Assembly (NCBI GenBank): GCA_902796815.1
Contig: CADBQL010000264.1
Location: 1-8,339, forward strand
DNA length: 8,339 bases
Reading direction: 5' to 3'
DNA from: an uncultured Coriobacteriaceae bacterium
GTDB lineage: Bacteria; Actinomycetota; Coriobacteriia; Coriobacteriales; Eggerthellaceae
Shown here: piece by piece, positions 6,152 through 8,339 of the stretch
Layout: every line of letters begins with the position of its first letter
Position numbering within the stretch: position 1 is the first letter of the stretch
The notes under the pieces: generated by a model
The model's database searches: none
Seen by the model: the letters and a program-made list of their open reading frames with translations, nothing else
What the model was told of the DNA's origin: nothing
Program-made: the position numbers and the translations under genes

Positions 6152-6846
6152 TCACGCGGCTCGTCAACACTCCCAACGATGACGTCAAAGCGGATTGCTT
6201 TGCCCGCAAGCGTGTAATCGGGCTTTCGACCAGCAAGATAAGGGCCCTTGACCGGCCGTTTCACAATTACCTTGCGCGGATGAGCCGAAAGCGCCGCATC
6301 GAGCAACGCATGTTCATCGGAACACGGACGCTCTAACTGCTGTAAGAGCTGAAGTTTCTTTTTGACTTGAGCACTCTTGCTCTTTGCGGGAAACATAGGG
6401 TCGAGCAACACTACGTCGGGCGAAAAACCAAAACGGGGTAGCGCCTGAATGCTGTCCTCATGCGCAATGTGCATGCGCAAAGCTATCGAAGAGAGGAGAG
6501 GATCTTCGAGCGCGCGCGAAAGCGCATCACCTAACAGCTGTGCTATGATTTCGTTCTGCTCGAAAAGCCATACCTCGAAACCAGCTGCCGCCAGCAGAAA
6601 CGAATCATCACCAAGACCCGCCGTAGCATCAACAGCCGTGACTTGTCTATCTGCCGACTTGATACGCGCAGCTTTAACGAGCAGCTCACCACGCAAATTG
6701 CGAGGCTGCACGCGCCTTAGAAGCTTCGAAAAATCGCCGCGCACGCATAAATCCCCATCGGTCAAATACAGTCCGCCTTCATCGCGCTGCAGCATCGCGC
6801 CCTTGGAGCTTTCGGTATCCTGCAATTCTTTTACGTTATGCGACAA
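6148..6846 (-). CDS. rsmJ: RsmJ-like SAM-dependent rRNA methyltransferase
   Basis: Class I S-adenosylmethionine methyltransferase resembling E. coli RsmJ (PF04445), which makes N2-methyl-G1516 in 16S rRNA. 232 residues. The SAM-binding motif I is VDATAGLGDDSF (72-83), against VDATAGLGRDAF in E. coli. The catalytic-type motif is LLDPMFP (147-153), followed by a KSKSAQVKKK stretch that matches the HKQKSALVKKE region of RsmJ. A C-terminal VIVKRP and an RFDV tail also match. The start is a TTG at 6846: an in-frame TGA lies just upstream, and GGTGA (6853-6857) precedes by six bases. An ATG at 6795 (residue 18, just before LQRDEGG) is the alternative. The E. coli protein has about 50 more N-terminal residues. 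It follows the TSCPD gene by 14 bases, probably in one transcript. Whether G1516 is the target here is inferred from similarity only. Confidence 0.85.
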   Translation of the reverse strand: MSHNVKELQDTESSKGAMLQRDEGGLYLTDGDLCVRGDFSKLLRRVQPRNLRGELLVKAARIKSADRQVTAVDATAGLGDDSFLLAAAGFEVWLFEQNEIIAQLLGDALSRALEDPLLSSIALRMHIAHEDSIQALPRFGFSPDVVLLDPMFPAKSKSAQVKKKLQLLQQLERPCSDEHALLDAALSAHPRKVIVKRPVKGPYLAGRKPDYTLAGKAIRFDVIVGSVDEPRE

Positions 6847-6860
6847 GCAGATTCACCAAG

Positions 6861-7112
6861 CTAGTGCGCAAGCGCTTTCTGAATCGCTATGCAAAGCTGA
6901 TCAGCGCACGACGTCGGACGTGGCCCGCAAGTATTGCCAATCAGCGTGTCAACGGTCTGCTGCGCGTCAGCGCCTTCCAATAATTTGCCAATCGCCTTAA
7001 GGTTTCCAGCGCAGCCACCAAAGAATGCGACGTTATGCAGCTTTCCGTCCTCGATCTCAAACGTAATCTGCTTTGAACAAACCCCTCGTGGCGTGTAGCG
7101 ATATTGAGCCAT
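6861..7112 (-). CDS. TSCPD-domain small protein (TIGR03905-like)
   Basis: 83-residue cytosolic protein of the TSCPD-domain family (PF12637; stand-alone TIGR03905 type), whose domain is also found at the end of some vitamin B12-dependent ribonucleotide reductases. The molecular role of the stand-alone form is unknown. Family marks: YTPRGVCSKQI with Cys12, FEIEDGKLHNV (18-28), FFGGCAGNL with Cys34, and CGPRPTSCADQL (62-73) in which TSCAD replaces the usual TSCPD; Cys62, Cys69 and Cys74 complete a possible metal site. The frame is open to 7205, but those codons pass through palindromes E and F and encode no family sequence. Of three close ATGs (7124, 7118, 7112), the one at 7112 has GGAG at 7119-7122 with six-base spacing and fits the family length. 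The rsmJ-like gene follows 14 bases downstream. Confidence 0.86.
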   Translation of the reverse strand: MAQYRYTPRGVCSKQITFEIEDGKLHNVAFFGGCAGNLKAIGKLLEGADAQQTVDTLIGNTCGPRPTSCADQLCIAIQKALAH

Positions 7113-7148
7113 GCCCATCTCCATTCTGCCATCAATCACACAAATCAA

Positions 7149-7177
7149 ATGAGTCACGCCCCAGGGGCATGACTCAT
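7149..7177 (+). repeat. Palindromic repeat copy E
   Basis: 29-nt palindrome: ATGAGT, CAC, GCCCC, A, GGGGC, ATG, ACTCAT, with one mismatched pair. It is separated from copy F by only the six bases AGCCGA and begins 36 bases upstream of the TSCPD start codon. Confidence 0.9.
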
Positions 7178-7183
7178 AGCCGA

Positions 7184-7212
7184 ATGAGTTTTGCCCCAGG
7201 GGCAAGACTCAT
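7184..7212 (+). repeat. Palindromic repeat copy F
   Basis: 29-nt palindrome: ATGAGT, TTT, GCCCC, A, GGGGC, AAG, ACTCAT. One T-G opposition is the only departure from symmetry, still pairable as U-G in RNA on one strand. Confidence 0.9.
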
Positions 7213-7217
7213 TGCCA

Positions 7218-7258
7218 AACGAGTCGCGCCCCGAACAACACGAGAAGCGCGACTCATT
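7218..7258. repeat. Diverged palindromic repeat copy G with a replaced core
   Basis: Arms at 7218-7229 and 7247-7258 match except for one position (AACGAGTCGCGC against GCGCGACTCATT). They keep the outer part of the family, but the GCCCC-A-GGGGC core is replaced by a 17-base loop. It ends five bases before the stop codon of the minus-strand activator gene, i.e. directly 3' of it. Confidence 0.75.
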
Positions 7259-7263
7259 AAAGA

Positions 7264-8010
7264 CTACACCGAAAGCGCGGCTCCGATCGCGCCAGCATAG
7301 CGCGCATACGGACTCGTGCTAACCGGACAGCCAAGGTGGCTCGCCAAACGCTCCACAACGTAGTCGTTCTCGCACAAACCACCCGTCAAGTATACATCGC
7401 CTTGCACCAGATTGCCCGCAAGCGAAGCTACCTTTGTGATGACCGACTCGATTACACCGTTTGCGATGTTCTCGCGAGGCTCTCCCTTTCCGATGAGAGA
7501 AATGACCTCGGACTCGGCAAACACCGTGCACATGCTCGAAATCTGCGTATGCTCTCCCGCCGCCGCAAGACTCGCAAGCTCTTCTTGAGTTACGCCCATG
7601 CGATCCGCAATAACCTCCAGAAACTTACCCGTACCAGCTGCACACTTGTCGTTCATGACGAACTTTTTGACCTTTCCGTCCACAAGCTGGATAACCTTGG
7701 TGTCCTGGCCACCCACGTCGACGACCGTACCATCGCTGCCAAACAAGAAGGTCGCACCGCGCCCGTGGCACGTAATCTCAGTTACGGTCTTCTCTGCGTA
7801 CGGTACCGACACGCGCCCGTAACCCGTCGCCACGACATGGGCATCACACCCCGTCGGATCGATGCCATGCTCACGCAATCCATCTGCCAAGCGCATTGCT
7901 GCATCGACGCCGTTAAAACCCGTCGGCACAACGATCGTGCAGATGATTTCGTCGCCTTCGATCGCTGCCGCCTTAGCAGCAGTCGATCCAATATCGATTC
8001 CAATTTTCAT
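7264..8010 (-). CDS. 2-hydroxyacyl-CoA dehydratase-type activator ATPase (HgdC/BadF-BcrA family)
   Basis: Homodimeric, [4Fe-4S]-bridged ATPase of the ASKHA fold (PF01869) that drives an electron onto a partner enzyme at very low potential by ATP hydrolysis. Known partners are 2-hydroxyacyl-CoA dehydratases, benzoyl-CoA reductases and double-cubane-cluster proteins. 248 residues, near the roughly 260 of HgdC. Nucleotide-binding motifs: GIDIGSTAAK (4-13) and VDVGGQDTK (97-105). Cluster ligands: NDKCAAGTGKF with Cys123 and SSMCTVFAESEV with Cys161, the expected pair per subunit. LTGGLCEND and YAGAIGAAL near the C-terminus match the family. The ATG at 8010 has AGGGGAA (8016-8022) five bases upstream. 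No dehydratase or double-cubane partner is in the window; it may lie beyond the right edge, upstream in this minus-strand run. Palindrome G lies immediately downstream. Confidence 0.93.
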   Translation of the reverse strand: MKIGIDIGSTAAKAAAIEGDEIICTIVVPTGFNGVDAAMRLADGLREHGIDPTGCDAHVVATGYGRVSVPYAEKTVTEITCHGRGATFLFGSDGTVVDVGGQDTKVIQLVDGKVKKFVMNDKCAAGTGKFLEVIADRMGVTQEELASLAAAGEHTQISSMCTVFAESEVISLIGKGEPRENIANGVIESVITKVASLAGNLVQGDVYLTGGLCENDYVVERLASHLGCPVSTSPYARYAGAIGAALSV

Positions 8011-8031
8011 AGTAGTTCCCCTAATGCTATG

Positions 8032-8064
8032 GAATGGGCCCTGCTAACCTCGCAGAGCCCATTC
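8032..8064 (-). other. Strong intergenic hairpin between DUF3343 and activator genes
   Basis: GAATGGGCCCTGC (8032-8044) and GCAGAGCCCATTC (8052-8064) pair at 12 of 13 positions around a 7-base loop. It lies 30 bases after the DUF3343 stop and 21 bases before the activator start. Without a T-tract it may be an RNA-processing or stability element, or an attenuator, as well as a possible terminator. Confidence 0.6.
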
Positions 8065-8094
8065 GCTATCCTGGCACATTGGGTATGCCAACTG

Positions 8095-8334
8095 CTAATA
8101 CAACGATACTTGATGAACGCCTTCGTACGAGACTCCATGCTCCTCGAGCGCTGCGAGCAGCGCCTCGCTCTCATCCGCCTCAGCACACCATGCTAGGCCG
8201 CAGCCTGCATCGATCTCTGACGGTACGGGAATTACCCGTCCAGGAACGCCGTGCTTGCGCGCAAGCGTTTCCATTGCCATGGCGTCAGACGTCGTCGAAA
8301 ACGTCACCACCGTCTTAAGCGTCTTTTCTCGCAA
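8095..8334 (-). CDS. DUF3343 (putative Se/S carrier-like) protein
   Basis: 79-residue cytosolic protein matching the DUF3343 family (PF11823), described as putative Se/S carrier-like; its biochemical role is not established. The conserved parts are visible: TFSTTSDAMAMET (11-23) and PGRVIPVPSEIDAGCGLAWC (31-50) with Cys45 and Cys50, the likely thiol carriers. In anaerobes such genes are often found near selenium/sulfur genes, dehydratase activators and double-cubane proteins, which agrees with the activator gene 84 bases downstream. The frame has a TAA at 8335-8337, so the protein starts inside the window: TTG at 8334 gives the usual family length, and GTG codons at 8310 or 8307 are alternatives. 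Only five bases of upstream sequence are visible, so the ribosome binding site cannot be judged. Confidence 0.87.
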   Translation of the reverse strand: MREKTLKTVVTFSTTSDAMAMETLARKHGVPGRVIPVPSEIDAGCGLAWCAEADESEALLAALEEHGVSYEGVHQVSLY

Positions 8335-8339
8335 TTATC

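Noticed and set aside
5973..6182. Small plus-strand ORF reading through palindromes C and D
   Set aside because: Its start comes from the ATGAGT of the repeat and its product is only the translation of palindromes and a hairpin. There is no ribosome binding site.
7113..7205. N-terminal extension of the TSCPD-domain frame
   Set aside because: These codons are translated palindromes E and F and would make the protein far longer than its family.
7149..7258. CRISPR-like array from three repeats in a row
   Set aside because: The units are palindromes separated by only 5-6 bases, with no spacer-sized unique sequence and no cas genes.
7336..8196. 286-codon plus-strand frame opposite the activator and DUF3343 genes
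   Set aside because: Its sequence lacks any domain signature, while the opposite strand has intact ASKHA ATPase and DUF3343 motifs.

Overview
The window is a gene-dense, moderately GC-rich bacterial segment. Nine protein-coding genes are supported, two of them touching or nearly touching a window edge, and there is a family of short palindromic repeats at gene ends. The gene set is a 2-hydroxyacyl-CoA dehydratase-type activator, a DUF3343 protein, a TSCPD-domain protein, a short QueG-like ferredoxin protein, LarE and a plant-type glutamate-cysteine ligase-like protein. It points to a strict anaerobe. The composition and mix of families would fit an actinobacterial anaerobe of the Coriobacteriia/Eggerthellaceae kind, but this assignment is an inference from gene content and nothing in the window proves it.

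Layout. (1) 1-1701, minus: the N-terminal 567 codons of a UvrD/PcrA-type superfamily 1 helicase, running off the left edge. (2) 1702-1959: a gene-free gap with a perfect 12-bp inverted repeat. (3) 1960-2688, minus: a secreted lipoprotein with a cyclophilin-type peptidyl-prolyl isomerase domain. (4) 2689-2849: a gap with two palindromic repeats. (5) 2850-4100, minus: a glutamate-cysteine ligase-like enzyme. (6) 4101-4320: a divergent promoter region. (7) 4321-5142 and 5158-5976, plus: a two-gene operon of a QueG-like 4Fe-4S protein and the sulfur transferase LarE. (8) 5967-6152: a repeat-hairpin-repeat block between converging genes. (9) 6148-6846 and 6861-7112, minus: an RsmJ-like methyltransferase with an upstream TSCPD-domain protein. 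(10) 7113-7263: three more palindromes. (11) 7264-8010 and 8095-8334, minus: the dehydratase/double-cubane-type activator ATPase and a DUF3343 protein, separated by a strong hairpin.

How the parts fit. LarE makes the nickel-pincer nucleotide cofactor, but no larA, larB or larC is present here. The activator and DUF3343 genes look like the downstream end of a low-potential electron-transfer cluster whose catalytic partner would lie beyond the right edge. The thiol enzyme and the lipoprotein isomerase have no evident link to either set.

The least explained signal is the repeat family: six 29-nt palindromes plus one variant. Each keeps ATGAGT outside and GCCCC/GGGGC inside, with three variable bases between. 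Copies sit directly downstream of four genes and supply the stop codons of larE and the methyltransferase gene. They look like a REP-type element or a bidirectional 3'-end signal. I see no complete new enzymatic or defence system in the window.
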